Source: a virus
Direction: 5' to 3' (one strand)
DNA length: 44,235 nucleotides
Virus record (IMG/VR): IMGVR_UViG_3300042540_000967
Span: 1-44,235 of that record
Shown here: positions 23,434 to 29,948 of the stretch, piece by piece
Position numbering within the stretch: the first letter of the stretch is position 1
Layout of the letters: each line of letters starts with the position of its first letter
Notes under the pieces: model-generated
Seen by the model: only the letters and a program-made list of their open reading frames with translations
Told to the model about the DNA's origin: nothing
Databases searched by the model: none
Position numbers and translations under genes: made by a program

Positions 23434-23679
23434 TCAAATCAGCGTTTCGACTTTGACGCCAAGGGCGATGGCGATGCCCTTCATGGTCGAGATTCGCGGC
23501 GAGGCAATGCCGCCGGTGAGAATGCGATAGAGGGTGGCGTTGGCAATGCCGGCTGCAGATGCGACTTCGTCAATGCCCAAGCCGGCGTGTTCTGCAAGCC
23601 GCTCGATCTTTCGGCCGAGCGGACACCTGCGCACTGTCTGCGGCCTGCCGCCTGCGTGTCTGGAGCCCACAGTCGCCAT
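23434..23679 (-). CDS. Cro/CI-type HTH regulator
   Basis: An 81-residue protein with a GGAGG site before ATG 23679. LGRKIERLAEHAGLGIDEVA, SAAGIANATLYRILTGG and SPRISTMKGIAIALGV form an HTH_3 (lambda repressor-like) domain with NATLYRI as recognition helix. It is the first minus-strand gene, divergent from the integrase, and precedes the palindromic early operator. A repressor or Cro role in lysogeny control is likely. Confidence 0.8.
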   Translation of the reverse strand: MATVGSRHAGGRPQTVRRCPLGRKIERLAEHAGLGIDEVASAAGIANATLYRILTGGIASPRISTMKGIAIALGVKVETLI

Positions 23680-23717
23680 TCTGATGCCCTCCGTGGAATT
23701 GCTTGCCCACGGCCTTG

Positions 23718-23735
23718 GTCAACCATACGGTTGAC
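23718..23735. repeat. Inverted repeat GTCAACC / GGTTGAC
   Basis: Seven-base arms separated by ATAC, between the repressor-like gene and the attP-like site. A matching repeat with the same ATAC spacer but the arms turned the other way lies at the end of the integrase gene. These are suited to integrase arm-type or excisionase sites, or operators. Confidence 0.65.
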
Positions 23736-23746
23736 TACCGGCCGAA

Positions 23747-23800
23747 TACACCCGGAAGGGCTCGAACCTTCAACCTTCGGTTCCGTAGACCGATGCTCTA
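23747..23800 (-). other. attP-like site: 3' half of a tRNA-Arg (ACG)
   Basis: On the minus strand the D-stem 3' side (GAGC), anticodon stem TCGGT/ACCGA with loop CTACGGA (anticodon ACG), a five-base variable loop, T-stem GAAGG/CCTTC with loop TTCGAGC and the acceptor 3' strand CGGGTGT plus A are all present. No compatible 5' half exists upstream, so it is not a working tRNA. Many phages keep the tRNA 3' half at attP so that integration restores the host gene. The integrase starts 150 bp away. Confidence 0.75.
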
Positions 23801-23947
23801 CAAGAACCGAAAGGCCAAGGATGCCGGGTAGCGGCTGTGACGATGGACAGGAGGGGTTGAAAGCCTCCGAGCGCGAAGGATGCTCTCGCGGTAGTACTAC
23901 GCCAGAGGGGCAGGCGGCCTTAATGGTGGCAACACCCGACGCGCACC

Positions 23948-24871
23948 ATGTTTCGCAGACAAGGCCCAACGACACTCGGCGAGTACGTCGCCGAATACGG
24001 CCTATACCACGACTGCAAGTCTGAGACGCTCAGGCAATACGCGATTAGCGTGAGCCTGTTTGAGCGGTGGGCCGGTGGGCCCGTCCCACTGGAGCAAATG
24101 GACGCCGCAAGCGTTTCGGCCTGGATTCGCGACTACCAGGCAACCGGCGTGTCGCCCAATACCGTACGCAGCAAGCGCAATCACGTCGTCATCATGTGGC
24201 GGGCCGCTTCGGACGATGGCCTCTGCGACCTGCCCACACGCCGCGTCCGGCCGGTGCGGTGCCCATGGCGTCCACCGGTGGCCTGGACACGTGAGGAAGT
24301 CGACAAGTTGCTGGTGGCCTGCCAGCGCTTGCAGCGGTGGCACCCGTGCGGCATCCGGCGTTCGCAATGGTGGGACTTGGCGATTCGCGTGGCGTGGGAC
24401 GCCGGGCTCCGGTGGGAAGACCAGGTCCGTCGGCTGCGGCTCGAGGACGTGCGGCCGGACGGGACGGTGGCGTTTGGGCAGAGCAAGACGGGCCGGGTTG
24501 TGGTGCCGCGGCTCACGCAAGAGACGCTCGACGCAGTTGCAGCGTCGCTCGTCGGCCGCCCGCGCGAGCTCGCGACGCCGTGGACTGCCTCGCACGAGAC
24601 GTTTACGAAGCAGTTCAAGAGGATCGTGCGATTGGCGGGCGTGCGGCCTGGCACCTGGAAGTTTCTTAGGCGCTCTTCAGCGACCGACTGCGAAATTCAG
24701 CAGGAGGGGGCCGCCGCCGAGCAGCTTGGCCATCGGCCGGGGTCGCCCGTTGCGAGAATGAGCTATATCGACCCGGCCTTGGTGGCCTCGGCGCGGCCGC
24801 GAATTCACCCGCGACCGCTGCAATCACGGCCAAATTTGCCAGGGAAATTGCCGCCGGCAGGCGGCGGTTGA
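23948..24871 (+). CDS. int: Tyrosine recombinase (integrase)
   Basis: A 307-residue protein. Residues 1-100 are the SAM-like core-binding domain (TLRQYAISVSLFERWAGG). The catalytic half shows Arg I in WDAGLRWEDQVRRL, Lys in FGQSKTGRVVVP, the box-II region TWKFLRRSSATDCE with Arg but Lys where the first His usually lies, LGHRPGS with the later His, and Tyr in RMSYIDP. It should recombine the attP-like tRNA-Arg site nearby with the host gene. The ribosome site is weak. GTTGAC inverted repeats stand before and at the end of the gene. Confidence 0.9.
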   Translation: MFRRQGPTTLGEYVAEYGLYHDCKSETLRQYAISVSLFERWAGGPVPLEQMDAASVSAWIRDYQATGVSPNTVRSKRNHVVIMWRAASDDGLCDLPTRRVRPVRCPWRPPVAWTREEVDKLLVACQRLQRWHPCGIRRSQWWDLAIRVAWDAGLRWEDQVRRLRLEDVRPDGTVAFGQSKTGRVVVPRLTQETLDAVAASLVGRPRELATPWTASHETFTKQFKRIVRLAGVRPGTWKFLRRSSATDCEIQQEGAAAEQLGHRPGSPVARMSYIDPALVASARPRIHPRPLQSRPNLPGKLPPAGGG

Positions 24872-24885
24872 CATACGTCAACCGC
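24864..24885. repeat. Inverted repeat GCGGTTGAC / GTCAACCGC
   Basis: Nine-base perfect arms with an ATAC spacer, overlapping the integrase stop codon. It mirrors the repeat at 23718-23735 (arms inverted, same spacer), and the GTTGAC core matches the direct repeats before the AlpA-like gene. Confidence 0.7.
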
Positions 24886-25021
24886 TTGGACGGTGCGGCG
24901 ACGGTGACACACTCGAGCGCAGATGCGTTTCGCTCTGGTTTTCTGCGGCCCGGTGCGCGCACGGGGTCGATCATTGGGTGGAGTTCGAAGCCGGGGGCCC
25001 GCCGCGGCGGGCCGGGAAGGA

Positions 25022-25076
25022 CCCCCCACTGCCGTGGGGGGTGTGCCCCTCATGCACCCCCCACCTACGTGGGGGG
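25022..25076. repeat. Twin hairpins with identical CCCCCCAC / GTGGGGGG arms
   Basis: The first hairpin has loop TGCC (25022-25041), the second has loop CTAC (25057-25076), 15 bp apart. Arms are identical, loops differ. Both would be very stable in RNA or single-stranded DNA. They follow a perfect 18-bp GC palindrome at 24996-25013. No U-tract follows, so they are not typical terminators. Confidence 0.75.
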
Positions 25077-25184
25077 AAAGAGTATTTCGATACCGAAACA
25101 GCCCGACGCGTCGTCGCCGGGCCAGCGTCACCGCCTGGCCACGTGGTCGCGGTGACGATGGCCCGTCAAGTATTTCGATGGCCC

Positions 25185-25227
25185 GGCCATCGTCGGCCAT
25201 CGTCGGCCATCGAGCCCGGCCATCGTC
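25185..25227. repeat. GGCCATCGTC iteron-like repeats
   Basis: Three contiguous 10-bp copies (25185-25214, the third ending CGAG) and a fourth at 25218-25227. The one-turn period places sites on one DNA face, as in iteron arrays. A GAAATACT motif copy lies just before, at 25169. Confidence 0.6.
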
Positions 25228-25380
25228 GTCGGCTCATGGCGTCACCTCGCCACGAGCCCCGCGGCCATCGGCCGACGTGGCCCGGCGCGATCATGCCCAC
25301 GGGCGCGCACGGCCACGGGCCAGGCCCCCCGAAATTCTCACGATACCAACTGTCCACAATGCCACGTCGGCCGGACGTGA

Positions 25381-25402
25381 AGCCAAAAAAATTTTTTCGG
25401 CT
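25381..25402. other. A7T6 near-palindrome
   Basis: AGCC, seven A, six T, CGGCT form a near-perfect palindrome directly upstream of the first shared-spacer promoter. It could act as an UP-like element, a bent or easily melted tract, or a bidirectional terminator with no true loop. Confidence 0.4.
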
Positions 25403-25409
25403 CATGCAC

Positions 25410-25438
25410 TTGACCCGTTGTTGCCGATAGGCTACAAT
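25410..25438 (+). promoter_or_regulatory. Shared-spacer promoter 1
   Basis: TTGACC, a 17-bp spacer ending TTGCCGATAGGC, and TACAAT form an almost ideal sigma70-type promoter. The ATG of the next gene begins only 7 bases after the -10 box, so the transcript should be leaderless or nearly so. The GTTGTTGCCGATAGG spacer recurs at 26048, 26853 and (shorter) 29537. Confidence 0.8.
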
Positions 25439-25444
25439 CGAGAC

Positions 25445-26047
25445 ATGAACACGTCAGCCCACAAGCAACGCGCCCACGAGCTCGGCCTAGATTGGTCGAT
25501 TGTGCGGGCCATCTACTCCGAAATGCGTGAAATGGAAACGCTGGCCGTGGCCCGTACGCTCGAAGCTCGCCGCATTGCCTTCCAGGCCCTTGGCCACAAG
25601 CACGGCGGCACGTTCAAGATGGCCAATCGGCACGCCACCACAATCGGCGACGCCACGAACGTCCGCCATTTCGACGACGTGGCCCGCGAGCTCGCGGCCA
25701 CCGAATTGCACGAACTAGGGCAGGACGACCCGGCCGCCGCATTGTGGGACCTTGTGACGGCCCCGGCGCCGGTGCTCGCCACGGCTGACGAAACAATGTC
25801 CCAAGCAATCGACCGCGCCGCCGCGGAGCCCGCCACGTCGAGCCCGGCCGCCAGCCTGGCCGACATGATCGCGCTGCCAGAGGCCGCGGCCCTGGCCGAC
25901 GTTACGGAACAATGGCTTCGCAAACTCGTGGCGGCTGGCCGCGTCGCCGGCGTCAAGATGGGACGAAACTACCTTGTCAGCCGGTCCGCCGCCGAAAACT
26001 TCCGCCGCCATCCCTCGATGGGCCGGCCGCGTCTCTCCCCGTTCTAA
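25445..26047 (+). CDS. HTH-domain protein heading the plus-strand array
   Basis: A 200-residue protein whose ATG stands where transcription from promoter 1 should begin, so it may be translated without a leader. Residues 1-130 are helical and unfamiliar (HELGLDWSIVRAIYSEMREM). Residues 140-190 form an AlpA/excisionase-type HTH: ALPEAAALADVTEQWLRKLV then AGRVAGVKMGRNYLVSRSAA. A related HTH is encoded at 29266. It may regulate the array; the shared promoter spacer is a candidate target. A longer reading frame upstream is GC-rich noise. Confidence 0.7.
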   Translation: MNTSAHKQRAHELGLDWSIVRAIYSEMREMETLAVARTLEARRIAFQALGHKHGGTFKMANRHATTIGDATNVRHFDDVARELAATELHELGQDDPAAALWDLVTAPAPVLATADETMSQAIDRAAAEPATSSPAASLADMIALPEAAALADVTEQWLRKLVAAGRVAGVKMGRNYLVSRSAAENFRRHPSMGRPRLSPF

Positions 26048-26068
26048 TTGTTGCCGATAGGATACTGC
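26048..26068 (+). promoter_or_regulatory. Shared-spacer promoter 2 (weak boxes)
   Basis: TTGTTGCCGATAGGATAC repeats the conserved spacer found in promoters 1 and 3, directly after the stop of the HTH gene. The -10 (TACTGC) and -35 are poor, so it may depend on an activator or simply be a decayed copy. Confidence 0.45.
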
Positions 26069-26070
26069 CC

Positions 26071-26095
26071 CCCCAACCCGGAGCCCCAACCCATG
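26071..26095 (+). repeat. Repeated leader with SD and ATG, copy 1
   Basis: A 25-base leader (CCCCAACCC followed by GGAGCCCCAACCCATG) that is identical at 26330-26354. Shorter exact copies of GGAGCCCCAACCCATG end at 26626 and 28540. The complement has four G-tracts spaced by 2, 4 and 2 bases, a classical G-quadruplex pattern on the template strand. Confidence 0.85.
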
Positions 26096-26329
26096 GCCGA
26101 AATTTTGCCGATGCCCAACTCGACGACAATCCACGTAGTGCGCGACCTGCCAGGCGCCAACGGCCTCCCATGGTGGCAGATTGTCGCCCGATGGCCCGAT
26201 GCCCACGTGGGCACGTATACGCTCGCCACCGACGACGACGGCCAACCAGCAATCGACGTGGCCACGTGGCGAGCCATGGCCGCCGAACTACTTGCCAGGC
26301 ATCCGAATTGCTTTTTCGCTTACCTGTAA
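26093..26329 (+). CDS. Small hypothetical protein of the array
   Basis: A 78-residue protein read from the ATG of the repeated leader (SD GGAG at 11 bases). Segments PWWQIVARWPDAHVGTYTLA and WRAMAAELLARHPNCFFAYL suggest a small alpha/beta fold. No family is recognised. Its stop directly abuts the next leader copy. Confidence 0.6.
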   Translation: MAEILPMPNSTTIHVVRDLPGANGLPWWQIVARWPDAHVGTYTLATDDDGQPAIDVATWRAMAAELLARHPNCFFAYL

Positions 26330-26354
26330 CCCCAACCCGGAGCCCCAACCCATG
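26330..26354 (+). repeat. Repeated leader, copy 2
   Basis: Identical over 25 bases to copy 1 at 26071-26095, including ribosome site and ATG. It starts at the base after the previous stop codon, so gene and leader together form a unit that looks duplicated or exchanged as a cassette. Confidence 0.85.
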
Positions 26355-26594
26355 ACGATTGCCCAATTTTTCCGCCTGGCCGACATGATCCACAACCAAC
26401 CCGCCAACGTGCTGCGCATTGCCGAAAGCATGGCCGCGGGCGACAAGCAGACAGCGACGACACTCGCCGGCGGACGCTTTACGGACGACTGGTGGGCGGC
26501 CGAAGCAATCGTCGTCCGCCTGGCCGATCATGGGCTCGAAATGCCCAAGCCAACCCGTACGGCCAGCCAACCCGCCAACCTGTTTTCTAACTGA
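26352..26594 (+). CDS. Small hypothetical protein of the array
   Basis: An 80-residue protein starting in leader copy 2. MTIAQFFRLADMIHNQPANV and RFTDDWWAAEAIVVRLADHG form helices; the product ends QPANLFSN. No family is recognised. The ready translation signal and place in the array support a real gene. Confidence 0.6.
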   Translation: MTIAQFFRLADMIHNQPANVLRIAESMAAGDKQTATTLAGGRFTDDWWAAEAIVVRLADHGLEMPKPTRTASQPANLFSN

Positions 26595-26610
26595 GCCCCA
26601 ACCCAAACCA

Positions 26611-26626
26611 GGAGCCCCAACCCATG
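26611..26626 (+). repeat. Repeated leader, copy 3
   Basis: Exact GGAGCCCCAACCCATG. Upstream CCCCAACCCAAACC is related to, but longer than, that of copies 1 and 2. Confidence 0.8.
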
Positions 26627-26839
26627 CCCAACGCGTTTCCCCTCTATCGAATCGTCAAAGTGTCGGACCCGCGCAGCCGCGGTGCCTGCTACTGGTTCGA
26701 GATTGAAGCGACCGAGGCCGACGGCACGCGCCACTACTTGGCCACGTGCGACGACCGCCGCGAGGCCCGCGAGCTCGTCGCGGCCATGCAGGCCGAAAAC
26801 GCTCGACGCGTTGCCGCTGCCAACCCAAAAAATTTCTAG
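26624..26839 (+). CDS. Small hypothetical protein of the array
   Basis: A 71-residue protein: FPLYRIVKVSDPRSRGACYW, a beta sheet, then a helix (DRREARELVAAMQAENARRV). The short beta-then-helix layout (YEI..., ...HYLATCDDRREA) is seen in small phage proteins of unknown role. It is the last gene before promoter 3. Confidence 0.6.
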   Translation: MPNAFPLYRIVKVSDPRSRGACYWFEIEATEADGTRHYLATCDDRREARELVAAMQAENARRVAAANPKNF

Positions 26840-26844
26840 CCCCC

Positions 26845-26873
26845 TTGTCCCGTTGTTGCCGATAGGATACTAT
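26845..26873 (+). promoter_or_regulatory. Shared-spacer promoter 3
   Basis: TTGTCC, a 17-bp spacer identical in its last 12 bases to those of promoters 1 and 2, and TACTAT. It would drive the 333-residue gene at 26939 with a leader of about 60 bases. Confidence 0.75.
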
Positions 26874-26938
26874 CAACCAACCCGAAACCGCCGCGGGCAA
26901 TCGGCGGGCAGCCAGTAGAGAAACCGGAGCCCGATAAC

Positions 26939-27940
26939 ATGAGCGTTTCCCACCTTGAATCACTGAGCCTCGGCGCCTTTGCGGCGGCCGCCGTCCGCCA
27001 CCAATTCGCGACGCTTGCCGAGGTCGTCGAGTTGCTGGCCACCGTGGCCACCGCCAACGCGTCCGCCCTGGCCGACCAATACGGCGACAACGTCGAGCCC
27101 GCCGACGCGGACGACATCGAGGCCGTTGCCCTCGACGTGCTCGCCGGCCGCGTTGACGCCGGCACCTGGCCGCCGCTCGCCTATAACTGCGTCACCAACG
27201 CCGGCCGCGACTACCTGCCCGCCGACGTGGCCGACCGGCTCCGTTTCATCGAACAGGAAACCCGCCGCCACACTGACCGCGAGGAGCGCCAGCAGGCCCG
27301 CGCCGAGGCCAACGCGGCAGCGTATGACGACGTGCCCCGCCTGGCCACCATGACGGCCGACGAGCTCCGGCAGGCCATGGCCGACGCCGGCGCCGACCGC
27401 GTGATCGTGGCCCGGTTCCGCGTTGACGAGTCTGAATCCCAAAGCGACTACTACAACGGCCGGACCGCCCGCGAGGTCGTCATCGGGCTCGGCCGCGGCC
27501 GCCGCGAGTCGTTCGCCCAACTCAGGAAGGCCGCGGCCGGCTTCAAGCCGACCGCCGACTATGGGCCGGGGCTCGGCCGCTGGTTTGCCCATGTCGTGCT
27601 CGACACGGATTGCATGGGCAACGGCTTCCACCACTACGCCGGCGAGCGTTCCGGCTGGCACCGCGACGACGCCGCCGGCCCGCTGCCAACCACGGCGGCC
27701 GCCGAGGCCCACGCCGCCGCCCACCCGCTGCAGCCGTTGCACGTCAACGGCAAGACGGTGCCCGTATCGTGGCGCATCACCGAGGAGCGCATTGAGCACC
27801 GCGAAACCTACAGCATGGGCGGCGGCAACTATCTCGGCGACGCCCGCTATAGCGGCTGGACCGTCTACAGCACCACCTACGCCACCGGCGCCGTTGAGGT
27901 GCATTCGCTCGCCGCATTCGGCACGAAGGCCCGCAAGTAG
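26939..27940 (+). CDS. Largest unrecognised protein of the array
   Basis: A 333-residue protein with GGAGCC ahead of ATG 26939. Residues 1-130 are helical and Ala-rich; from about 145 the sequence changes to VIVARFRVDESESQSDYYNG, REVVIGLGRGRRESFAQLRK, GRWFAHVVLDTDCMGNGFHH and a beta-rich end with WTVYSTTYATGAVEVHSLAA. A helical front with a beta-sandwich-like back half is visible, but I recognise no family or catalytic motif. It stands under promoter 3 and is the most substantial unknown here. An antisense reading frame of 411 codons over it looks like a GC-rich shadow. Confidence 0.7.
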   Translation: MSVSHLESLSLGAFAAAAVRHQFATLAEVVELLATVATANASALADQYGDNVEPADADDIEAVALDVLAGRVDAGTWPPLAYNCVTNAGRDYLPADVADRLRFIEQETRRHTDREERQQARAEANAAAYDDVPRLATMTADELRQAMADAGADRVIVARFRVDESESQSDYYNGRTAREVVIGLGRGRRESFAQLRKAAAGFKPTADYGPGLGRWFAHVVLDTDCMGNGFHHYAGERSGWHRDDAAGPLPTTAAAEAHAAAHPLQPLHVNGKTVPVSWRITEERIEHRETYSMGGGNYLGDARYSGWTVYSTTYATGAVEVHSLAAFGTKARK

Positions 27941-28035
27941 CCGACCCGCCCGCACCGCCACGGCGCCCGCGGCCGTGGCGAGACGGGCCGGCCGACTACC
28001 GACCGACCACCAACCCCAACCAGGAGCCCGAAACA

Positions 28036-28431
28036 ATGAACGCCTACGATACTCTGAGCCCCGCCGACCTCGACGCCATCGTCCGCCAAATTGCCGAGGG
28101 TGGCGCCCCCGTCGATAGTTGGGCCACCCAGGCGGCCGGCGGCCATATGCGGCGCGACGACGCCCGTGAATACTTCTGCCACCTGGCGAGCTCATGGAGC
28201 GGCAACGCCGGCCCTCGACGCGTTGCCCGCGTCACCGTCTACCGCGACGCCCCTGGCCGCTGGACGATTGGAGACGTGGACGTGTTCACGCACGCCGCCG
28301 ACTCCGCAACCCGCGACGACGACGCCGCCCGTGAAATTCTCGCCGCCGTCGAGGCCGACCCGCGGCGATTTTACCGCGTAGACGACCACGGCTACCGGCT
28401 CGCAGCCGCGGAGGCCGCCGGCACGCTTTGA
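28036..28431 (+). CDS. Hypothetical protein of the array
   Basis: A 131-residue protein with leader GGAGCCCGAAACAATG, a variant of the repeated leader. LSPADLDAIVRQIAEGG, a DDAREYFCHLASSW helix and VARVTVYRDAPGRWTIGDVD with a C-terminal helix and YRVDDHGYRLAAAE are visible. No known family. Confidence 0.6.
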   Translation: MNAYDTLSPADLDAIVRQIAEGGAPVDSWATQAAGGHMRRDDAREYFCHLASSWSGNAGPRRVARVTVYRDAPGRWTIGDVDVFTHAADSATRDDDAAREILAAVEADPRRFYRVDDHGYRLAAAEAAGTL

Positions 28432-28524
28432 CACCCGGCCGCCCCGGCCACCGGCCCCCGCGGGCCGGGCACCGGGCCGGCCTGGCACAACGCCAGCCCG
28501 ACAACCCATAGCCCCAACCAGTAC

Positions 28525-28540
28525 GGAGCCCCAACCCATG
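28525..28540 (+). repeat. Repeated leader, copy 4
   Basis: Exact GGAGCCCCAACCCATG, preceded by ACAACCCATAGCC, a second repeated element that is also seen near 28840, 29205 and 29241. The 106-bp gap before this gene holds only these C/A-rich repeats. Confidence 0.8.
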
Positions 28541-28819
28541 ACCGTTACCAAAACCTACCCGCACGGCGTCAAGCTCACGACCACGACGCACGGCTACGAC
28601 TTGCACCGCGGCGGACGCCTGGCCGGCCGCGTCAGCATTCGCCGCAGTTTCGACGGCCGCCAATGGACCGCCGACATTTTCGCCCACGACGGCTACACCT
28701 GGACGCTCGACCGCCGCACGGTGCCGGGCACCATGCCCGCCACGCGTGCGGCCATCGACGCCTACGCCGCCGCATATGACCAATTCGCCTACGTGGCTTC
28801 CGGCGAATGCCACCGATGA
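28538..28819 (+). CDS. Small hypothetical protein of the array
   Basis: A 93-residue protein beginning MTVTKTYPHGVKLTTTTHGY, with a strongly beta-rich first half and a helix (PATRAAIDAYAAAYDQFAYV) at the end. No family recognised. It starts within leader copy 4. Confidence 0.6.
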   Translation: MTVTKTYPHGVKLTTTTHGYDLHRGGRLAGRVSIRRSFDGRQWTADIFAHDGYTWTLDRRTVPGTMPATRAAIDAYAAAYDQFAYVASGECHR

Positions 28820-28865
28820 ACCACGGCCAACCCATACCCACAACCCATAGCAGGAGCCACAGCCC

Positions 28866-29204
28866 ATGACCGATACGAAACGAATCGACCACGCCGCTTA
28901 CGCCAAAGACTGCCGCCGCCGATCTGAGGCCGAACTACTTTTCATCGTGGCCGATTGCCGGGCGACGCTCGCCGCCTGGCATGACTGCCCCAACGCCGGC
29001 TACTACACCGACGAAATTCATTACGCCACCGCCGAGCTCGAGCGACGCCGCCGCGGCGGCCGGCGGGCCAAGGGGCAGCCAGGCCCCACCATGGCCGAGC
29101 TCGTGGCGGCGGCCATCCCCGGCGGCGACGCCGCCGAGCTAGCCGGGCTCACGCTTGACGAGCTCGCCGATGAACTGCAGTACGCGGCCGACTACCAGTT
29201 TTAG
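28866..29204 (+). CDS. Conserved hypothetical phage protein
   Basis: A 112-residue protein with leader GGAGCCACAGCCCATG. CRRRSEAELLFIVADCRATL and NAGYYTDEIHYATAELERRR match the general sequence of a small conserved phage/plasmid protein with (S)EAEL...I..DA...NAGYYADEI.Y...EL.RR, of unknown role. The rest is an Ala-rich extension. It is the best-conserved member of the array. Confidence 0.65.
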   Translation: MTDTKRIDHAAYAKDCRRRSEAELLFIVADCRATLAAWHDCPNAGYYTDEIHYATAELERRRRGGRRAKGQPGPTMAELVAAAIPGGDAAELAGLTLDELADELQYAADYQF

Positions 29205-29265
29205 ACAACCCATAGCCGGACAACCCATGGCCCAGCAATTGACAACCCATAGCCGACTGGAAACA
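29205..29265 (+). repeat. C/A-rich tandem leader repeats (ACAACCCATAGCC)
   Basis: Elements ACAACCCATAGCC or ACAACCCATGGCC occur three times in 61 bases between two genes. One includes an in-frame ATG (29227) that could extend the next protein, but no ribosome site precedes it. Confidence 0.65.
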
Positions 29266-29493
29266 ATGTCGGACATGGCACCAAAAATTGACCCCGACAA
29301 ATACCTGACGATTGGCAACGCTGCCAAGCTGGCCAACGTGTCACGCTTCTGGCTTCGTTCGCTCGTGAAGGGCGGCCACGTGGCCGGTATTCAAATTGAC
29401 GGCCAATGGTTCGCCTTGCGGTCGTCCGTGGAATCGTTCGCCAAGTCTTCCGGCAACGTGGGCCGGCCACGCGGCGGAAAACACGGCAACTAG
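29266..29493 (+). CDS. AlpA-like HTH protein, second copy in the array
   Basis: A 75-residue protein from ATG 29266 with a GGAAACA-type leader. LTIGNAAKLANVSRFWLRSL and VKGGHVAGIQIDGQWFALRS SV form an AlpA/MerR-type HTH with the same IDGQW-style wing, ending SGNVGRPRGGKHGN, similar to the GRPRLSPF end at 26047. The two array HTH proteins are probably paralogues. Confidence 0.75.
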   Translation: MSDMAPKIDPDKYLTIGNAAKLANVSRFWLRSLVKGGHVAGIQIDGQWFALRSSVESFAKSSGNVGRPRGGKHGN

Positions 29494-29525
29494 CCAACCC
29501 CAACCCGTACGAATTCGTTCACGAC

Positions 29526-29554
29526 TTGCTTCTGACTTGCCGATAGGATAGAAA
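29526..29554 (+). promoter_or_regulatory. Shared-spacer promoter 4
   Basis: TTGCTT, a 17-bp spacer ending TTGCCGATAGGA, and TAGAAA. It would drive the last block of the array (29604-30819), including the PrimPol gene. Confidence 0.65.
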
Positions 29555-29603
29555 TAGACAACCAACAGCCGGACAACCCGGCCCAACCCAGGAGAGATAC
29601 GCC

Positions 29604-29915
29604 ATGCCAAACACGAAAACACTTGCCGACATGGAGCTCGAGCAGGCCGCAGCGGTCGAAGAATATCCCGGCGGCCACCGGACGCTTTACGACTTCGTCC
29701 GGCTCGCCGAACGCTGGAACACGCTCGGCAAGAGGGCCAAGGCCGCGGCGCTCGCCATGAATCGCGGATCGCTCGACACGGCAGCCGACTTGCTCGGCCC
29801 GCGCGACGAGTCCCAGGCCAGCCCGGCATATGACGAACTGTTTGAGATTCTTTTCGACATTGAGGAGGCCGGCTTTCGCGTTGACAACGGCGCCGTCGGC
29901 CGGCTCGACGACTAG
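29604..29915 (+). CDS. Hypothetical protein of the array
   Basis: A 103-residue protein with AGGAGAG before ATG 29604. It is mainly helical (TLYDFVRLAERWNTLGKRAK, SPAYDELFEILFDIEEAGFR) and acidic at its end. No family recognised. First gene under promoter 4. Confidence 0.6.
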   Translation: MPNTKTLADMELEQAAAVEEYPGGHRTLYDFVRLAERWNTLGKRAKAAALAMNRGSLDTAADLLGPRDESQASPAYDELFEILFDIEEAGFRVDNGAVGRLDD

Positions 29916-29948
29916 CCACAACCAACACCCAACCCAGGAACCCAACCT

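Larger units (their letters stand above)
24872..25444. other. Structured non-coding region, candidate origin or regulatory RNA zone
   Basis: This 573-bp stretch has no credible gene. It holds an 18-bp palindrome (24996-25013), two hairpins with identical arms (25022-25041 and 25057-25076), two copies of the GAAATACT motif, 10-bp GGCCATCGTC repeats (25185-25227), an A7T6 tract and the first shared-spacer promoter. Clustering of hairpins, iteron-like repeats and an AT tract would suit a replication origin, although the repeats inside the DUF1376 gene are a rival candidate. Confidence 0.5.

Noticed and set aside
23747-23830. Complete tRNA-Arg gene
   Set aside because: The anticodon, variable and T arms fit, but no 5' acceptor strand or D-arm of normal spacing pairs with the 3' end. 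It is better explained as an attP core.
25022-25076. Short CRISPR array
   Set aside because: Only two palindromic units 15 bp apart, with no Cas gene and loops that differ.
24996-25076. Intrinsic terminator after the integrase
   Set aside because: The hairpins are strong, but no U-run follows on either strand and they lie over 100 bp from the stop codon.
24923-25444. N-terminal extension of the array HTH protein
   Set aside because: The frame is open, but the product is Arg/Pro-rich GC noise crossing hairpins and promoter 1. The true start is 25445.
26960-28195. Long antisense reading frame, 411 codons
   Set aside because: Gly/Arg-rich shadow of the plus-strand genes, with no ribosome site, covering genes that have proper leaders.
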